Below, piece by piece: positions 53,101 to 63,616 of a DNA stretch of 64,000 nt (its first letter is position 1; each line of letters starts with the position of its first letter). Position numbers and translations under genes: made by a program. The stretch is from Kitasatospora sp. A2-31 (GTDB taxonomy: Bacteria; Actinomycetota; Actinomycetes; Streptomycetales; Streptomycetaceae): assembly GCF_022288725.1 (NCBI RefSeq), contig NZ_JAKNTA010000004.1:124001-188000 (forward strand), read 5' to 3'. The notes below the pieces were generated by a model. That model saw only the letters and a program-made list of their open reading frames with translations, searched no databases and was not told where the DNA came from.

Positions 53101-56100
53101 CATCCACAACCTGATACGGGCGCTGGAACAGTTCGCACACCGCCCCGACGCATCGCTGGCCCAGGTCACCGTGCTGCCGGAGGCGGAGCGCGAGCGGCTG
53201 CTGCTCGGCGGCGGTGACACCGTGGAGGAGCAGTCGGCGGACACCGTCGTGGATCTGTTCGAGGCACAGGTGGTCCGCACGCCGCAGGCTCCCGCCGTGG
53301 TCTCGTCGGAGCTGTCGGTGTCGTACGCGGAGCTAGACGCCCGCGCCAACCGGCTGGCACGGTTGCTGATCGACCGCGGTGTGGGCCCCGAGCAGGTGGT
53401 GGCCCTGGCCCTGGCTCGCTCGCTCGACCTCGTGGTCGCACAGCTGGCCACGCTCAAGGCCGGTGCGGCGTTCATCCCCATCGGGCCGGACTACCCCGCC
53501 GAGCGGCTCGCCTACGTGCTCGCCGACGCACGGCCGTCGGTGATCGTGACGACCTCGGCGGGAAGCACCGGTCTGCCCCCTGGCACCTCGCCGCTCGTCC
53601 TGCTGGACACCGACGACGTCCGGGCGGAGCTGGCACGGCAGTCGGCCGGCTCGCCGCGCGACGACGAGCGGACCGCGCGCCTGCTGCCGACCGGCGCGGC
53701 GTACGTGATCTATACCTCGGGGTCGACCGGGCAGCCCAAGGGCGTCGTGGTCTCCCACCGGAGCATCGCGAACTCGGCGGCCGCGCACATCGAGAACCTG
53801 GCGATCGAGGCCGGCAGCCGGATCCTCCAGGTCGCGTCGACGACCTTCGACCCGTCGATCGCCGACCACACCATGACCTTGCTCAGCGGCGCGACGCTGG
53901 TGCTACCCGATGCCGTCCAGCTGGTGGGCGAAGAGCTGACCGCGCTGATCGCCGAGCGGGACGCCACCCACGTGATGATGGCGGCCCCCATGGTCGCCAC
54001 CATGCCGGAGGCGGAACTCCCCACTCTGCGCTGCCTGGTGACCGGTGGTGAGGCCTACGCCCAGGAGATCGTGGACCGGTGGGCGCCGGGCCGTCGGATG
54101 ATCAACGCGTACGGTCCGACCGAGGTGACGGTCGCGGCGACGATGAGCGCACCGCTCCAGCCGGCCTCCGGCACGCCGCCGATCGGCCGACCGCTGCGCA
54201 ACACCCGGGCGTACGTGCTCGACGGGGCGCTGCGGCCGGTCCCGGTGGGTGTGGCCGGTGAGCTGTACCTCGCCGGCACCCAGCTGGCGCGCGGCTACCT
54301 GTACCGCCCCGGCCTCACGGCCGAGCGGTTCGTCGCCTGTCCCTTCGGCGAGCCCGGCGAGCGGATGTACCGCTCCGGTGACCTGGTGCGGTGGCGTGCG
54401 GACGGACAGCTGGACTTCGTCGGCCGGGTGGACGACCAGGTGAAGATCCGCGGCTACCGGGTCGAGCTGGGTGAGATCGAGGCGGCCGTCGTCGCCCACC
54501 CGCAGGTAGCCCAGGTCGCCGTGGTGGTACGGGAGGACCAGCCCGGGACGAAGCGGTTGGTGGCGTACGTCGTGGCCGAGGCCAACGGCGTGGATGTGGA
54601 GGACCTGCGTGCCGGGACGGCGCAGGTGCTGCCCGAGTACATGGTGCCGACGGCGTTCGTGGCCATGGACGCGCTGCCGCTGACGGCCAACGGCAAGCTG
54701 GACCGCAGGGCCCTGCCGGCCCCCGAGTCCGGCGGCTCAGCCGGCGGACGCGGGCCGCGCACCACCGCCGAGGAGCTCCTGTGCGGGCTGTTCGCCGAGG
54801 TGCTCGGCCTGGAGAGTGTCGGGATCGACGACGGCTTCTTCGCTCTGGGCGGGCACTCGCTGCTGGCGACCCGGCTGGTGAGCCGGATCCGCTCGGTGTT
54901 CGGCGTGGAGCTCGCGGTCAGGTCGGTCTTCGACACGCCGACGGTCGCCGGGCTGGTGGGCCGGATCGGCTCGGCCGGCGGCTCGCGCCGTCCGCTGGGC
55001 GTGATGGAGCGGCCGGAGGAGGTTCCGCTGTCGCCGGCGCAGCTGCGCCTGTGGTTCCTGAACCGGTTCGAGGGCCCGAGCGCGACCTACAACCTGCCGC
55101 TGCCGATCCGCCTGCTGGGCGACCTGGACCTCGACGCCTTGCAGGCGGCACTGTGCGATGTGGTGGCTCGGCACGAGAGCCTGCGCACGGTGTTCCCCGA
55201 CGTGGAGGGACGCCCCCGCCAGCACGTGCTGGCGCCCGGCGAGGCGGAGCCCCGCCTGCTGATCGAGGACGTGGCGCCGGCGGATCTGCCCGCGCGGGTG
55301 AGTGCCGCGGCGGAACTGGGATTCGACCTGGCGAGCGAGGCGCCGCTGCGAGCCTCGGTGTTCCGGGTGGCGCCCGGCGACCAGGTGCTCCTGCTGGTGG
55401 TGCACCACATCGCTGGTGACGGCTGGTCGATGGCGCCGTTGTCGCGGGACCTGTCCGTCGCCTACCGGGCCCGCCGTGCGGGAACGGCGCCGGACTGGGA
55501 GCCGCTGCCGGTCCAGTACGCGGACTACACGCTGTGGCAGCGCGAGGTGCTGGGCGAGGTGTCCGAGCCCGGCAGCGTCATGGCGGCGCAACTGGACTAC
55601 TGGAAGCGTGCCCTGGCCGGGGCGCCCGAGGAGCTGGCGCTCCCGGCGGACCGGCCGCGCCCGGCGGTGGCCAGCTCCCGCGGCGACGCGGTGTCGGTGG
55701 AGTTCAGCGCTGAGGTCCACCGGCGGGTCGTGGAGCTGGCCGGCTCCAGCGGTGCGTCGGTGTTCATGGTCATGCAGGCCGCGGTCGCGGCGCTGCTGGG
55801 CAAGCTGGGCGCCGGCGAGGACATCCCGATCGGCAGCGTGATCGCCGGACGCACCGACGAGGCGCTCGACGACCTGGTCGGGTTCTTCGTCAACACGCTG
55901 GTGCTGCGCACCGACCTCTCGGGCAACCCGAGCTTCCGGCAGTTGGTCGAGCGGGTCAGGGAGACCGACCTGTCGGCCTATGCCCACCAGGAGGTGCCGT
56001 TCGAGCGGCTGGTGGAGGAGCTCAACCCGGTCCGGTCGCTGGCCCGGCACCCGCTCTTCCAGGTGATGCTCGCCTTCCAGAACAACACCGTCGAGCAGGC

Positions 56101-58957
56101 GGACCTCGACGGCGTCCAGCTGGTCCCGTACCCGATGGGCCTGGACGTGGCGAAGTTCGACCTGTCCTTCCAGCTGGGCGAGCAGTTCGGCCGGGACGGG
56201 CTGCCGGCCGGACTCGGCGGAGAGATCGGGTTCGCCAAGGACCTGTTCGACCGCGGCTCGGTCGAGGAGATGGCGGCGCGGCTGGTGCGGTTGTTGGAGG
56301 CGGTGACGGCGGATCCGGACGGGCCGCTCGGTCTGGTGGACGTGCTGTCGGCCGGTGAGCGCGGGCGGATCCTGGGTGAGTGGAACGCCACGGAGAAGCC
56401 GGTCGCGCCCACGACCCTGGCCGGGATGTTCGAGGCCCAGGCGTCGCGGGCGCCGCGGGCGACGGCGGTGGTCTCGGCCGATCTGTCGCTGTCGTACGAG
56501 GAGTTGAACATCCGGGCGAACCGGTTGGCGGATGTGCTGACCAGGCGGGGTGTCGGTCCGGAGCACGTGGTGGCGCTGCTGCTGCCGCGGTCTGTGGACA
56601 TCGCGGTGGCGCAGCTGGCGGTGGCCAAGGCGGGTGCGGCGTTCCTGCCGGTCGACCCGGAGTACCCGCAGGACCGGATCAGCTACATCCTGGCGGACGC
56701 GGCACCGGCGTTGGTGGTGACGGACGGCGAGCGGGCCGATCGGGTCCCGGCGGACGTCGCGGTACCGCGACTGCTGCTCGACGGCGTGGACCTGACGTCG
56801 CCGGGCGGGCTGTCACAGGCGGACCCGAAGGTCGCTGTGACGCCGGCCCACGCGGCCTACGTCATCTACACCTCCGGGTCGACCGGGCGCCCGAAGGGCG
56901 TCGTCGTCACCAACCGCGGTCTGGCGTCGTTGGCAGCCACCGCGGTGGAGCGCTACGACGTGGCGGCCGACAGCCGGGTGCTGCAGTACGCCTCGCCCAG
57001 CTTCGACGCCTCGGTGCTGGAGCTGTGCATGAGCTATGGGGCTGGTGCCACGCTGGTGGTCGCCCCGCAGGGGACCCTGGCCGGGGAGGTGCTCGCAGAG
57101 GTGCTGCTGACCCACCACGTCACGCACGCGGTGATCCCGCCGGCCGCGCTGGCGACAGTGGACGCCGGTGACTTCCCCGCCTTCCGCTCGCTCGTGGTGG
57201 GTGGCGAGGCCACGAGTGCCGAACTGGCCGAGCGCTGGGCCGACGGCCGGCGGATGGTGAACGCCTACGGCCCGACGGAATCCACCGTCGCGGCCACGAC
57301 GAGCCTGCCGCTCACGACCGGGTCGGGCACGCCGCCGATCGGCACACCTGTGCACAACACCCGCGTGTACGTGCTGGACTCGGCGCTGCGCCCGGTCCCT
57401 GCAGGCGTCGCGGGCGAGCTGTACGTGGCCGGCGCGGGGCTGGCCCGGGGCTACCTGGGCCGGCCGGGCCTGACCGCCGAGCGGTTCGTGGCATCGCCCT
57501 TCGACGGGGCGGGCGAGCGGATGTACCGCACCGGTGACCTGGTGCGCTGGCGAGCGGACGGGCAACTGGAGTTCGTGGGCCGGGTCGACGACCAGGTGAA
57601 GATCCGGGGCTTCCGGATCGAGCTGGGCGAGATCGAGGCCACCCTCGGGGCTCACCCGCAGGTCGACCGGGCGGCGGTGGTGGTCCGCGAGGACCAGCCC
57701 GGCGACAAGCGCCTGGTCGCCTACGTCGTCACGGCCGGCGGGGCCGCGCCCGGCATGGCCGAACTGCGCGCACACGTCGGCGCCGCACTGCCTGCCTACA
57801 TGGTCCCGGCGGCGTTCGTCCCCATGGACGCCCTCCCGCTGACCGCCAACGGCAAGCTCGACCGCAAGGCCCTGCCCGCACCCGATTACGGCACGGCCCC
57901 CGAAGGGCGCGGCCCGCGCACTCTGCAGGAGGAACTGCTCTGCGGTCTGTTCGCCGAGGTCCTGGGCGTCGACCGGGTCGGGATCGACGGCAACTTCTTC
58001 GAGCTGGGTGGTGACAGCATCATCTCCATCCAGTTGGTCAGTCGCATCCAGTCGGTCCTGGGAGTCAAGGTCAGCAGCCGGGCGGTCTTCGAGGCGCCCA
58101 CGGTGGCCGAGCTCGTCGAACGCCTCGGCAGTGACGCGGACCAGGACAGCTTCGCCGTCCTGCAGCCCATGCGGACCAGCGGAGACAAGCCGCCGATCTT
58201 CTTCGTGCACGCCGCCGGCGGGCTGAGTTGGGGCTACGGGGTGTTCCTGAAGCTGATCCGCTCGGAATACCCGGTCTACGGGCTCCAGTCCCGCGGGTTC
58301 CAGCCCGGCGAGAAGCTCGCGGAGAGCATGACCGAACTGGCCGCCGACTACGTCGAGCAGATCCGTTCGGTCCAGCCGCACGGTCCGTACCACCTGTTCG
58401 GCTGGTCGTTCGGCGGCCTCGCGATCCACGCCATCGCCACCCGGCTGGAGGCGGAGGGCGAGGAGGTCGCCCTGATGGTCAACCTCGACCAGGGGCCCTT
58501 CGAGGAGGCCTGGATCGCCGGCGACCAGAAGCTTCCGGACGAGCAGGACATGTACCGGACCCTGCTGAGCTTCGCCGGACACGACGTCGCCGGGATTCCC
58601 GCCGACCGGGTCCTGGAACACGAGGAGGTCATGGCGCTCATCCGCAGCAAGGACAGTGCCTTGGCGACCGTGGAGCCGCACCACGTGTCCGCGTTCGCGA
58701 AGGTCACCGAGAACAATTTCCGGATCTCCAGGGAATTCAAGCCGGAGGTCGTCAAGGCGGATCTGATGGTGTTCGTCTCGACGGCCACGAGCCCGGAGGA
58801 GGAGGCGCTCGCCCACATGCGCGAGGTCTGGCAACCGCTGGTGAAGGGACGGATGGAGTTCCACCCGGTGAACGCTCTGCACGGCGACATGGTGAAGCCG
58901 GAACACGCCCGGGAGATTGGCCGGCTGGTGTACGAGAAGCTGAAGACCCTCGGCTGA
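47198..58957 (+). CDS. Nonribosomal peptide synthetase NRPS-2, three modules with thioesterase (C-A-T-E/C-A-T/C-A-T-TE)
   Basis: A 3919-residue terminal synthetase. M5: C about 15-440 (HHILLDG), A5 465-973, T 1016, E 1073-1545. M6: C 1564-2000 (HHILLDG), A6 2015-2507, T 2551. M7: C 2609-3050 (HHIAGDG), A7 3062-3558, T 3603. TE: 3665-3919 with nucleophile Ser in [10 protein letters not shown] and a His in NALHGDMV. Codes read against GrsA: A5 DADNLGLVDK, A6 DPAMVGAVAK, A7 DALVVGAVAK. A7 is near bacterial Tyr/aromatic codes such as DALVTGAVVK; A5 and A6 are not assigned. It starts 12 bp after the NRPS-1 stop (GGAGAG RBS, ATG 47198 or 47195), so the genes are cotranscribed. The TE releases by hydrolysis or macrocyclisation; Ser/Thr hydroxyls earlier in the chain could serve as nucleophiles (inference). 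Confidence 0.95.
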   Translation: MTNGKEMNKKPGLEDVLGLSPMQKGLLFHALYDQQGTDVYTIQLAFDIEGALDIEALSGAAAAVLRRHANLRAGFLYRKTGEPVQAIPREVTLPWHEVDLGGLPESDRDRELARLVEEDRTRRFDLGAPPLMRFTLITTGADRYRFLITNHHILLDGWSMARVVGELFELYGSKGDVSELPRVTPYRDYLAWLERQDRSAAEAAWQQALKGLDEPTLLAGPDLPELTASSEHHSVRLSREETAELAQWARKAGVTVNTVVQAAWALLLGHLTGRNDVVFGATVSGRPAEIPGIESMVGLFINTLPVRVQLDPAETLGSLLARLQDQQAELMPHQHLGLSDIQRLTGHSELFDTLVVFENYPVDSQRLQKSAGNLGIVGSQSRDDTHYPLGLAVILSDSMELALSYRPEAVAPGLVEFVAEGLLRVLGDVRTNSELPVGQLRLLTPQREQRMLTLGTGAEVRPVPAHSVVEVLERQAERTPDEVAVVCDGEALTFAEFNSRVNRLARVLAHGGNGPEGIVALALPRSLEMVVAMFAVLKSGAAYLPVDPEYPADRIAFLVEDARPAALITLAGTAAELPDVWAGMTEVVLDDPETVQRLSATSDANLTDADRTAPLTPEGIAYLIHTSGSTGTPKGVAVTHGSLVGLFHSQRAGVIEPEVRAAGGRRFRFALTAAFTFDASLDGLLWLLAGHELHVVREEVRRDPEALLRYSAREGIDVLNFTPTYAQQVLAGGALQGDGPRPRVLLLGGEAIGDALWQELQLLAEVNTYNLYGPTECTVDTLYCRIADSPRPVVGGPLRNTRVRVLDGALRPVPEGVAGELYVSGASLARGYLRRAGLTAERFVADPYGAPGERMYRTGDLVRWRADGQLEFVGRIDDQVKIRGFRIELGEIESVIAARAPLDQVAVVVREDQPGVKRLVAYVVPAADGVDTDALRATVAEVLPEYMVPAAFVQLKALPLTPSGKLDRKALPAPDFATLVGGAGPRNAREELLCRLYAEVLGLEKVGIDDSFFALGGDSIISIQLVSRARRAGLVLTPRDVFRHRTVEALAAVVQDVDPTGPADGSDSGIGRVPLTPIIRRLRDGGGPIDGFNQAMVMPTAGECGVADLTAAVQAVVDHHDALRMRLSRSGGTWELAVMPRGAVPADGILHRVDVTGLAGGELRTVTSEAWRAAQSRLDPEAGVMLQAVWFDAGSGAPGQLLLMAHHLVVDGVSWRIIMPDLAAAHEAVRAGRKPDLEPVGTSFRAWAEGLVKEASSPSRVAEMEIWTGMLQGRDAPLCARPLDPRRDVVANAGGLVLSLPARVTGPLLTRVPAAFHAGVNDVLLTAFALALVDWRRRRGEDTASALIDLEGHGREELVPGADVSRTVGWFTSLFPVRLDPGVSADEWDQVWSGGPMVGRAVKAVKEQLRALPDNGAGYGLLRHLNPETAEVLAGLPTPQVGFNYLGRLGSAAASEEDADGDTTPLGGGADGDMPLPHALEMNAVAQESPEGVRLAANWTWPKELFAEDEVRDLAETWFRALEAIVTHTEQQGTGGYTPSDLSLVSLAQNEIDELEAQQPQLMDVLPLAPLQKGFLFHALYDQQASDVYTVQLALDIEGELDREALRLAVATLFRRHTNLRASFRTQGNGDAVQVIPHTVELPWSDVDLRGLSAEHRRAELERRTTEDRQRRFDLAAGPLMRFTLIALGSNRYRFLITNHHILLDGWSTPILLGELFQLYQQGGDDSGLPRVTPYRDYLVWLAGQDQTAARSAWAQALEGLEESTLLAPAVPGRAAAAPARIAVELSQELVAALRDRARGHGVTLNTVLEAAWAITLGQLTGRDDVVFGATVSGRPAEIPGIETMVGLFINTVPVRVRLDPAETLGSLLTRLQDQKAELVSHQHVGLTDLQEITGLSELFDTIVVFENFPIDSEALEHSIGDLAVSPVEGGDAIHYPLGMSMVPADGRLLVRADYRTDVFDRAAAERIIHNLIRALEQFAHRPDASLAQVTVLPEAERERLLLGGGDTVEEQSADTVVDLFEAQVVRTPQAPAVVSSELSVSYAELDARANRLARLLIDRGVGPEQVVALALARSLDLVVAQLATLKAGAAFIPIGPDYPAERLAYVLADARPSVIVTTSAGSTGLPPGTSPLVLLDTDDVRAELARQSAGSPRDDERTARLLPTGAAYVIYTSGSTGQPKGVVVSHRSIANSAAAHIENLAIEAGSRILQVASTTFDPSIADHTMTLLSGATLVLPDAVQLVGEELTALIAERDATHVMMAAPMVATMPEAELPTLRCLVTGGEAYAQEIVDRWAPGRRMINAYGPTEVTVAATMSAPLQPASGTPPIGRPLRNTRAYVLDGALRPVPVGVAGELYLAGTQLARGYLYRPGLTAERFVACPFGEPGERMYRSGDLVRWRADGQLDFVGRVDDQVKIRGYRVELGEIEAAVVAHPQVAQVAVVVREDQPGTKRLVAYVVAEANGVDVEDLRAGTAQVLPEYMVPTAFVAMDALPLTANGKLDRRALPAPESGGSAGGRGPRTTAEELLCGLFAEVLGLESVGIDDGFFALGGHSLLATRLVSRIRSVFGVELAVRSVFDTPTVAGLVGRIGSAGGSRRPLGVMERPEEVPLSPAQLRLWFLNRFEGPSATYNLPLPIRLLGDLDLDALQAALCDVVARHESLRTVFPDVEGRPRQHVLAPGEAEPRLLIEDVAPADLPARVSAAAELGFDLASEAPLRASVFRVAPGDQVLLLVVHHIAGDGWSMAPLSRDLSVAYRARRAGTAPDWEPLPVQYADYTLWQREVLGEVSEPGSVMAAQLDYWKRALAGAPEELALPADRPRPAVASSRGDAVSVEFSAEVHRRVVELAGSSGASVFMVMQAAVAALLGKLGAGEDIPIGSVIAGRTDEALDDLVGFFVNTLVLRTDLSGNPSFRQLVERVRETDLSAYAHQEVPFERLVEELNPVRSLARHPLFQVMLAFQNNTVEQADLDGVQLVPYPMGLDVAKFDLSFQLGEQFGRDGLPAGLGGEIGFAKDLFDRGSVEEMAARLVRLLEAVTADPDGPLGLVDVLSAGERGRILGEWNATEKPVAPTTLAGMFEAQASRAPRATAVVSADLSLSYEELNIRANRLADVLTRRGVGPEHVVALLLPRSVDIAVAQLAVAKAGAAFLPVDPEYPQDRISYILADAAPALVVTDGERADRVPADVAVPRLLLDGVDLTSPGGLSQADPKVAVTPAHAAYVIYTSGSTGRPKGVVVTNRGLASLAATAVERYDVAADSRVLQYASPSFDASVLELCMSYGAGATLVVAPQGTLAGEVLAEVLLTHHVTHAVIPPAALATVDAGDFPAFRSLVVGGEATSAELAERWADGRRMVNAYGPTESTVAATTSLPLTTGSGTPPIGTPVHNTRVYVLDSALRPVPAGVAGELYVAGAGLARGYLGRPGLTAERFVASPFDGAGERMYRTGDLVRWRADGQLEFVGRVDDQVKIRGFRIELGEIEATLGAHPQVDRAAVVVREDQPGDKRLVAYVVTAGGAAPGMAELRAHVGAALPAYMVPAAFVPMDALPLTANGKLDRKALPAPDYGTAPEGRGPRTLQEELLCGLFAEVLGVDRVGIDGNFFELGGDSIISIQLVSRIQSVLGVKVSSRAVFEAPTVAELVERLGSDADQDSFAVLQPMRTSGDKPPIFFVHAAGGLSWGYGVFLKLIRSEYPVYGLQSRGFQPGEKLAESMTELAADYVEQIRSVQPHGPYHLFGWSFGGLAIHAIATRLEAEGEEVALMVNLDQGPFEEAWIAGDQKLPDEQDMYRTLLSFAGHDVAGIPADRVLEHEEVMALIRSKDSALATVEPHHVSAFAKVTENNFRISREFKPEVVKADLMVFVSTATSPEEEALAHMREVWQPLVKGRMEFHPVNALHGDMVKPEHAREIGRLVYEKLKTLG

Positions 58958-58969
58958 TTCTCCCCGCGG

Positions 58970-59017
58970 GACCGGCCCACTCGGGAGGCAGGAAACGGCC
59001 GACCGGGTGGGCCGGTC
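58970..59017 (+). terminator. Hairpin after NRPS-2
   Basis: Perfect 11-bp inverted repeat, GACCGGCCCAC (58970-58980) and GTGGGCCGGTC (59007-59017), starting 13 bp after the NRPS-2 stop. The long loop (26 nt) weakens it as an intrinsic terminator. Motif C follows 9 bp later. Confidence 0.5.
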
Positions 59018-59025
59018 ACCGCGCG

Positions 59026-59041
59026 CTGGCAACTTGCTGCA
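59026..59041 (+). promoter_or_regulatory. Cluster motif copy C, upstream of the exporter genes
   Basis: CTGGCAACTTGCTGCA, 103 bp before the exporter ATPase start; identical to copy B and one base from copy A. Confidence 0.7.
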
Positions 59042-59144
59042 CTTTCCTTGTGACCGGACCCGCGCGTTCGATTGGATGAGTTCGGTTCAACTCCGCTCGG
59101 ACCAACGGTCGTTGGCCAGTCAGCAACCTACGGAGTGATGAGGC

Positions 59145-60158
59145 ATGGACATAGCGATCTCTGCGGAGGGACTCCGCAAAAAATACGCCGAGCGCGAGGT
59201 GCTGAGTGGTGTCGACCTCTCCGTTCCGGCGGGAACGGTCCTCGGGCTCCTCGGCCCGAACGGCGCGGGAAAGACCACCACGGTGCGAATTCTCGCCACC
59301 CTGCTGACCCCGGACGCCGGGCGGGTCACCGTGGCCGGGTACGACCTGGCCCGGGAGCCGAGGGAGATCCGGCGCCGCATCGGACTGACCGGTCAGTACG
59401 CCGCGGTCGACGAGATGCTCACCGGACGGGAGAACCTCACGCTGATCGGCGTGCTGCTGCGCATGGGACGCCGCCGTGCTCGGGCCCGCGCGGACGAACT
59501 CCTGGAGCAGTTCGAGCTGACCGACGCGGCGAACCGTCAGTCCAAGACCTACTCGGGTGGCATGCGGCGCCGGCTCGACCTGGCGGCGAGCCTCGTCGCG
59601 GCCCCCGCGGTCCTCTTCCTCGACGAGCCGACCACCGGGCTCGACGTGACCAGCCGGATCGTGCTGTGGCGGATGGTCCGCGAACAGGTGGACAACGGGG
59701 TGACCGTCCTGCTCACCACGCAGTACCTGGAGGAAGCCGACCAACTGGCGGACCGGATCATGCTGATCGACAAGGGTCGCCCCGTCGCCGAGGGCACCCC
59801 GGACGAGCTGAAGCGCAAGGTCGGTGGTGAGCGGCTGGAGGTGTCCGTGGCCACCGACCTGGAACTGCCGGCGGTGGTCGGCGCGATGGGCGCGGTGTCG
59901 TCCGAGGAGCCGACGGTCGAGGAGGAGAGCCGCAGGGTCTCGGTGCCGCTGATCGGCGGGATGGAGACCATCGCCGCGGTGGCCGCCAAGATGAGGGCGG
60001 CCGAGGTGGAGCCGGTGGACTTCGCGGTGCGCCGTTCGTCCATGGACGACGTCTTCCTCGCGCTCACCGGACAGCTCGCCGAGGTCGAGGAGGCAGGTCG
60101 GAAGGAACCGCAGGGCCGCAACGGCCGGCAGGAACCGCAGGGAAAGGCAGCAGCATGA
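59145..60158 (+). CDS. DrrA-type ABC exporter ATPase
   Basis: A 337-residue ABC ATPase of the daunorubicin-resistance type. Walker A GPNGAGKTTT (about 39-48), Q-loop in GLTGQYAAVDEMLTGREN, signature YSGGMRRRLDLA, Walker B VLFLDEPTTGLD, switch region LLTTQYLEEAD, and a C-terminal DUF4162-like domain (about 225-315, VAAKMRAAEVEPVDFAVRRS). It pairs with the downstream permease through a 4-bp overlap. Positioned after the NRPS genes and preceded by its own copy of the cluster motif, it is the probable peptide exporter and self-resistance determinant. Confidence 0.93.
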   Translation: MDIAISAEGLRKKYAEREVLSGVDLSVPAGTVLGLLGPNGAGKTTTVRILATLLTPDAGRVTVAGYDLAREPREIRRRIGLTGQYAAVDEMLTGRENLTLIGVLLRMGRRRARARADELLEQFELTDAANRQSKTYSGGMRRRLDLAASLVAAPAVLFLDEPTTGLDVTSRIVLWRMVREQVDNGVTVLLTTQYLEEADQLADRIMLIDKGRPVAEGTPDELKRKVGGERLEVSVATDLELPAVVGAMGAVSSEEPTVEEESRRVSVPLIGGMETIAAVAAKMRAAEVEPVDFAVRRSSMDDVFLALTGQLAEVEEAGRKEPQGRNGRQEPQGKAAA

Positions 60159-61000
60159 CCGACATCGCAAGCGGCCGGGCGGACGCTCCCGGCACCGGCC
60201 GACTCGCCGGGGCCATCAGCGACTCGGCGGCCCTGATCGGCCGTCACATGCGCCAGCTCAAGCGGACGCCCGAGCAGCTGATCACGCTCACCCTCATGCC
60301 CGCCGTGTTCGTCATCGTGTTCGGCTTCCTGTTCGGCAGTGCCATGCAGGTTCCGGGGGACATGAAGTACCAGGAGTACATCATGGCCGGAATCTTCGTC
60401 CAGGTGGTCCTGGGGAACGTGGGCCTCACGGCCATGGGCGTGGTGTCGGACCTCGACAACGGGCTGATGGACCGCTTCCGTTCACTGCCGATCTCGCGTA
60501 CGGCCGTGCTGATCGGCCGGACGACCAGCGACGTGGCCGTGGTGGCGTGGAGCTTCCTGCTGATGTCGGTCATCGGCTTCGCCATCGGCTGGCGGACGCA
60601 CGAAGGCTTCCTGTCGATGCTGGCCGGGTTCGGACTGCTGCTCCTGCTCGCGTTCGCGACCTCGTGGTTGGGGGCGCTGCTCGGCCTGGTGCTGCGCAAC
60701 GCCTCGGCGGTGAACGGCGTGAGCGCCGTAGTCGTGATGCCCATGTCGTTCCTGTCGAACGCCTACATCCCGCTCGACGGGCTGCCCGGCTGGATGCAGG
60801 GGATCGCCGGCTGGAATCCGGTGAGCTCGGTCGTGCTGGCCAGCCGCAAGCTCTTCGGGAACGCCGCACCGACGTCGGCGCACCAGACGTTCCCCTTGCA
60901 GCATCCGGTGCCGATGGCCCTGATCCTGACCGGGGCCCTGATCGCCATCGCCGTTCCGCTGGCGACCCGCGCCTTCGAGAAGTCGGCCACGAAGAAGTAG
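60155..61000 (+). CDS. DrrB-type ABC-2 exporter permease
   Basis: A 281-residue membrane protein with about six TM segments. It includes LITLTLMPAVFVIVFGFLFG, IFVQVVLGNVGLTAMGVVSD, VVAWSFLLMSVIGFAIGW, LLLAFATSWLGALLGLVL and ALILTGALIAIAVPLATRA. The conserved ABC-2 segments NGLMDRFRSLPISR and PMSFLSNAYIPLDGLPGWMQ are present. Its ATG overlaps the ATPase stop (ATGA, 60155-60158). Exports the cluster product together with the ATPase (inference from position). Confidence 0.93.
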   Translation: MTDIASGRADAPGTGRLAGAISDSAALIGRHMRQLKRTPEQLITLTLMPAVFVIVFGFLFGSAMQVPGDMKYQEYIMAGIFVQVVLGNVGLTAMGVVSDLDNGLMDRFRSLPISRTAVLIGRTTSDVAVVAWSFLLMSVIGFAIGWRTHEGFLSMLAGFGLLLLLAFATSWLGALLGLVLRNASAVNGVSAVVVMPMSFLSNAYIPLDGLPGWMQGIAGWNPVSSVVLASRKLFGNAAPTSAHQTFPLQHPVPMALILTGALIAIAVPLATRAFEKSATKK

Positions 61001-61015
61001 AGACTGCCGGTGCAC

Positions 61016-61060
61016 GGAGATCCGGGCCCCTTCCCCGTCCGCGGGGAGGCCCGGATCTCC
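61016..61060 (+). terminator. Terminator after the exporter genes
   Basis: 13-bp arms GGAGATCCGGGCC (61016-61028) and GGCCCGGATCTCC (61048-61060), 15 bp after the permease stop, with an inner C4/G4 pairing. Confidence 0.8.
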
Positions 61061-61135
61061 GTGTGTATCGGCCGGTAATTGAAGTCCTAGAGCATAAGTT
61101 GACAGTCAGTCGGGCGATGTGCAAAGGAGTGACAC

Positions 61136-61966
61136 ATGCAGGTCCCGGTCGGTGAGTTCCGCTTTGACGTCGAGGTGTCGGGCCCGGAAGACGGCGAGCC
61201 CGTTCTCCTGTTGCACGGATTCCCTCAGAACCGGCATTCCTGGGATGCCATCGTGCCCGAACTGAACAGGGCCGGCCTGCGTACCATCGCCCCCGATCAG
61301 CGTGGCTATTCCCCCGGCGCCCGCCCGGCCGGCGCGGACTCCTACGCGCTGCCGTTGCTGGGGGCTGACGCGGTCGGCGTCCTCGATGCCCTGGGGGTCG
61401 AGAGCGCCCACGTGGTCGGCCACGACTGGGGTGCGGTGGTCGCCTGGTACCTGGCCGCCGAGAACCCGAGCCGGGTGCGCACGCTGACCGCCATGTCGAT
61501 GCCGCACCTCGAAGCGTACTGGTGGGCCCTGCGAAACGACCCGGTGCAGCGTCAGCTGTCCCAGTACATCGCCTTCTTCACCGACGAGGCGAGTACGGCG
61601 GCGCTGCTCGCCGACGACGCGGCCATGCTGCGGTCACTGTTCGGCCCGTCCGTCGCCCAGGACCAGGTGGAGCGCTATCTGGCACTGCACACCCAGCCGG
61701 GCGTCCTGGACGCCACGCTGAACTGGTACCGGTCCGGCAGCCTCCTCGACTCGTCGGAGCGGCTCGGCATGGTGTCGGCGCCCACCACGTTGATCTCCAG
61801 CGACTGGGATCGGGCGGCGAGCAGGAAGGCCGTGGAGAAGGCCGGCGACCACGTCAGCGGCCCGTACCGGCTGGTGACGCTGGAGGGCGTCTCGCACTGG
61901 CAGCCGGAGGAGGCACCGGAGCGGATCACCGCGGAGATCCTGGAGCGGGTGGGCGGCCGGGCCTGA
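61136..61966 (+). CDS. Alpha/beta hydrolase (epoxide-hydrolase-like)
   Basis: A 276-residue alpha/beta hydrolase. The HGFP oxyanion motif is [13 protein letters not shown], and the nucleophile elbow [13 protein letters not shown] carries Asp instead of Ser, as in epoxide hydrolases and haloalkane dehalogenases. [13 protein letters not shown] is the typical cap-preceding region, and His in [13 protein letters not shown] is the general base. A strong AAAGGAG RBS lies upstream. Role in the pathway is unclear; it could open an epoxide formed by the P450 or act as a tailoring or type II editing hydrolase. It is transcribed alone between two terminators. Confidence 0.85.
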   Translation: MQVPVGEFRFDVEVSGPEDGEPVLLLHGFPQNRHSWDAIVPELNRAGLRTIAPDQRGYSPGARPAGADSYALPLLGADAVGVLDALGVESAHVVGHDWGAVVAWYLAAENPSRVRTLTAMSMPHLEAYWWALRNDPVQRQLSQYIAFFTDEASTAALLADDAAMLRSLFGPSVAQDQVERYLALHTQPGVLDATLNWYRSGSLLDSSERLGMVSAPTTLISSDWDRAASRKAVEKAGDHVSGPYRLVTLEGVSHWQPEEAPERITAEILERVGGRA

Positions 61967-61978
61967 GCCGGCAGTGGC

Positions 61979-62034
61979 CCCGAACGCACGTCAGGGGCGG
62001 TCCGAGGAAGGACCGCCCCTGACGTGCGTTCGGG
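61979..62034. terminator. Perfect 25-bp-stem bidirectional terminator
   Basis: Arms 61979-62003 and 62010-62034 are exact complements around GAGGAA. They lie between the convergent hydrolase and membrane-protein genes. Confidence 0.9.
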
Positions 62035-62046
62035 CCGCCGGCCGGC

Positions 62047-62604
62047 TCAGGCCCGCTCGGACGCTGCCGCGGGCCGGCAGCGTCGAACGTAGTAGCCGTA
62101 GGTCACCACCAGCAGCAGGGGGCCCCAGAGGGCCAGGAGAGAGAAGCAGACCCCCGCCAGGGCTCCCCACCAGGCGTTCGAGTAGCTGACGGAGCTGCCG
62201 CTCAGGACGGACAGCGGCAGGACCATCAGCATCGCCACGCTCAGCGTCAGGCCGCCGAGTGCGGCCGGGACGATCGCGGCGAACGGCGGGACCCGCCTCC
62301 CCCCGATGACCGGCAGCCACGCCGGGAGGACCTCGCCCCACCACCGGACCAGGCCGAGGCTCAGCCACGCCAGCGCTTCGGACACGAGGGTGAGCCCGAA
62401 GGTGTAGGGCACAGCCCACCAGACCCACGCGGGCGCGTCCGGGTCCAGCTGACCCATCGTGAAGTTGAAGGCGAACGGCAACCGCCACAGGCCCTGAGGC
62501 AGGATGACCCAGGGGATCGCGCGGGCGGCGAGATCGGCCCACCGCTGAACCGGCCGCTCGGTGCGGCGCGTGACCGTCGTGGGGTGACCAATCTGGATTG
62601 CCAT
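62047..62604 (-). CDS. Small hypothetical four-TM membrane protein
   Basis: A 185-residue protein with a short polar N-terminus (about 1-25) and about four hydrophobic segments: IPWVILPQGLWRLPFAFNF, VPYTFGLTLVSEALAWLSL, PFAAIVPAALGGLTLSVAML with MVLPLSVL, and GVCFSLLALWGPLLLVVTYG. It ends in a basic YVRRCRPAAASERA tail. Similar small membrane proteins occur in actinomycetes without known function. The C-terminal 26 residues are echoed by the 35-codon ORF at 29814-29921. Confidence 0.7.
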   Translation of the reverse strand: MAIQIGHPTTVTRRTERPVQRWADLAARAIPWVILPQGLWRLPFAFNFTMGQLDPDAPAWVWWAVPYTFGLTLVSEALAWLSLGLVRWWGEVLPAWLPVIGGRRVPPFAAIVPAALGGLTLSVAMLMVLPLSVLSGSSVSYSNAWWGALAGVCFSLLALWGPLLLVVTYGYYVRRCRPAAASERA

Positions 62605-62688
62605 GATTCCAATGTCTCGTGATCTCCGGGGTACTCGGATCGGACCAGGGGATGATCCGAGTCCCCCGCGGGGGGGAGGCCGTGGTGG

Positions 62689-63519
62689 TCAGTTCCGGCC
62701 GCGGAGTACGAGCGTGCAGCACTTCACACTGCCCCCGCCCTTGAGCAGCTCGGAGAGGTCCATCCCGATCGGTTGGAAGCCTCGCTCGCGCAGCTTCGCC
62801 GCCAGGCCGGCGGCCGCTTCGGGCAGCACGACGTTGAGGCCGTCGCTGACCGCATTGAGGCCGAACGCCTGGGCGTCGGCCTCGCTCGCCAGCAGGGCGT
62901 CCGGGAAGAGCTGCCGCAGCACCGCCTGACTGCCCGGCGAGAAGGCGTCCGGGTAGTACATGACCTCGTCCTCGTCCAGCACGCAGAGCGCGGTGTCGAG
63001 GTGGTAGAAGCGCGGGTCGACGAGGTCCAGGCCGACCACCGGACGGCCGAAGAACTCCTGGGCCTCGGCATGGGCGTCGGAGACGCTGCGGAAGCCCCGG
63101 CCCGCCAGCACGTACGTGCCGGCGAGGAGGAAGTCGCCCTCGCCCTCGTTCACATGGACCGGGTCGTGGGTCTCCCGATAGCCCCGGGCCCGGAACCAGT
63201 CCAGGTAGGCGGGGCCCTCGGCGTGCCGCTCGGGGTTGCGGAAGCGGGCTCCGAGGACCTTGCCGTCCACCACTGTCGCGCCGTTGGCGGCGTAGACCAT
63301 GTCCGGCAGGCCCGGAACGGGCTCGATCTGCTCGACCCGGTGCCCCAACTCCGTGTAGAGGGCGCGCAGTCGTTCCCACTGGAGGACGGCGAGGTCCACA
63401 TCCACCGGCTTGTCGGGGTCCATCCACGGGTTGATCGAGTACGTCACCTCGAAGTAGCTCGGGCGGCACATCAGGTAGTGGTAGGGGTGGGCGCTGCGAA
63501 CCCCTGACTGGTTGCTCAT
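62689..63519 (-). CDS. DDAH/amidinotransferase-superfamily guanidine hydrolase
   Basis: A 276-residue pentein-fold enzyme resembling dimethylarginine dimethylaminohydrolase, which converts (methyl)arginine-type guanidines to citrulline. Visible motifs: VYAANGATVVDGKVLGARFR (substrate loop), NEGEGDFLLAG (catalytic Glu/Asp region), FYHLDTALCVLDEDEVMYYP (catalytic His), and the nucleophile Cys in GGGSVKCCTLVLRG. The ATG follows GAGGAGTTCC-type sequence. It lies 97 bp after, and on the same strand as, the NRPS that ends at the window edge. It could supply citrulline or ornithine-type building blocks to the peptide, or be ordinary arginine metabolism; the sequence does not decide. Confidence 0.82.
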   Translation of the reverse strand: MSNQSGVRSAHPYHYLMCRPSYFEVTYSINPWMDPDKPVDVDLAVLQWERLRALYTELGHRVEQIEPVPGLPDMVYAANGATVVDGKVLGARFRNPERHAEGPAYLDWFRARGYRETHDPVHVNEGEGDFLLAGTYVLAGRGFRSVSDAHAEAQEFFGRPVVGLDLVDPRFYHLDTALCVLDEDEVMYYPDAFSPGSQAVLRQLFPDALLASEADAQAFGLNAVSDGLNVVLPEAAAGLAAKLRERGFQPIGMDLSELLKGGGSVKCCTLVLRGRN

Positions 63520-63540
63520 CGGAACTCCTCGGGGTTGGGG

Positions 63541-63575
63541 CGCCCCGGCACGGCTCGGTCGTACGTGCCGGGGCG
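63541..63575 (-). terminator. Hairpin between the edge NRPS and the DDAH-like gene
   Basis: Perfect 12-bp arms CGCCCCGGCACG (63541-63552) and CGTGCCGGGGCG (63564-63575) in the 97-bp spacer. Acts as a terminator or attenuator on minus-strand transcription from the NRPS. Confidence 0.6.
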
Positions 63576-63616
63576 TCGACTGTCGGGAACGGAGCCGCCT
63601 GGCTCCCGGGGCCGTC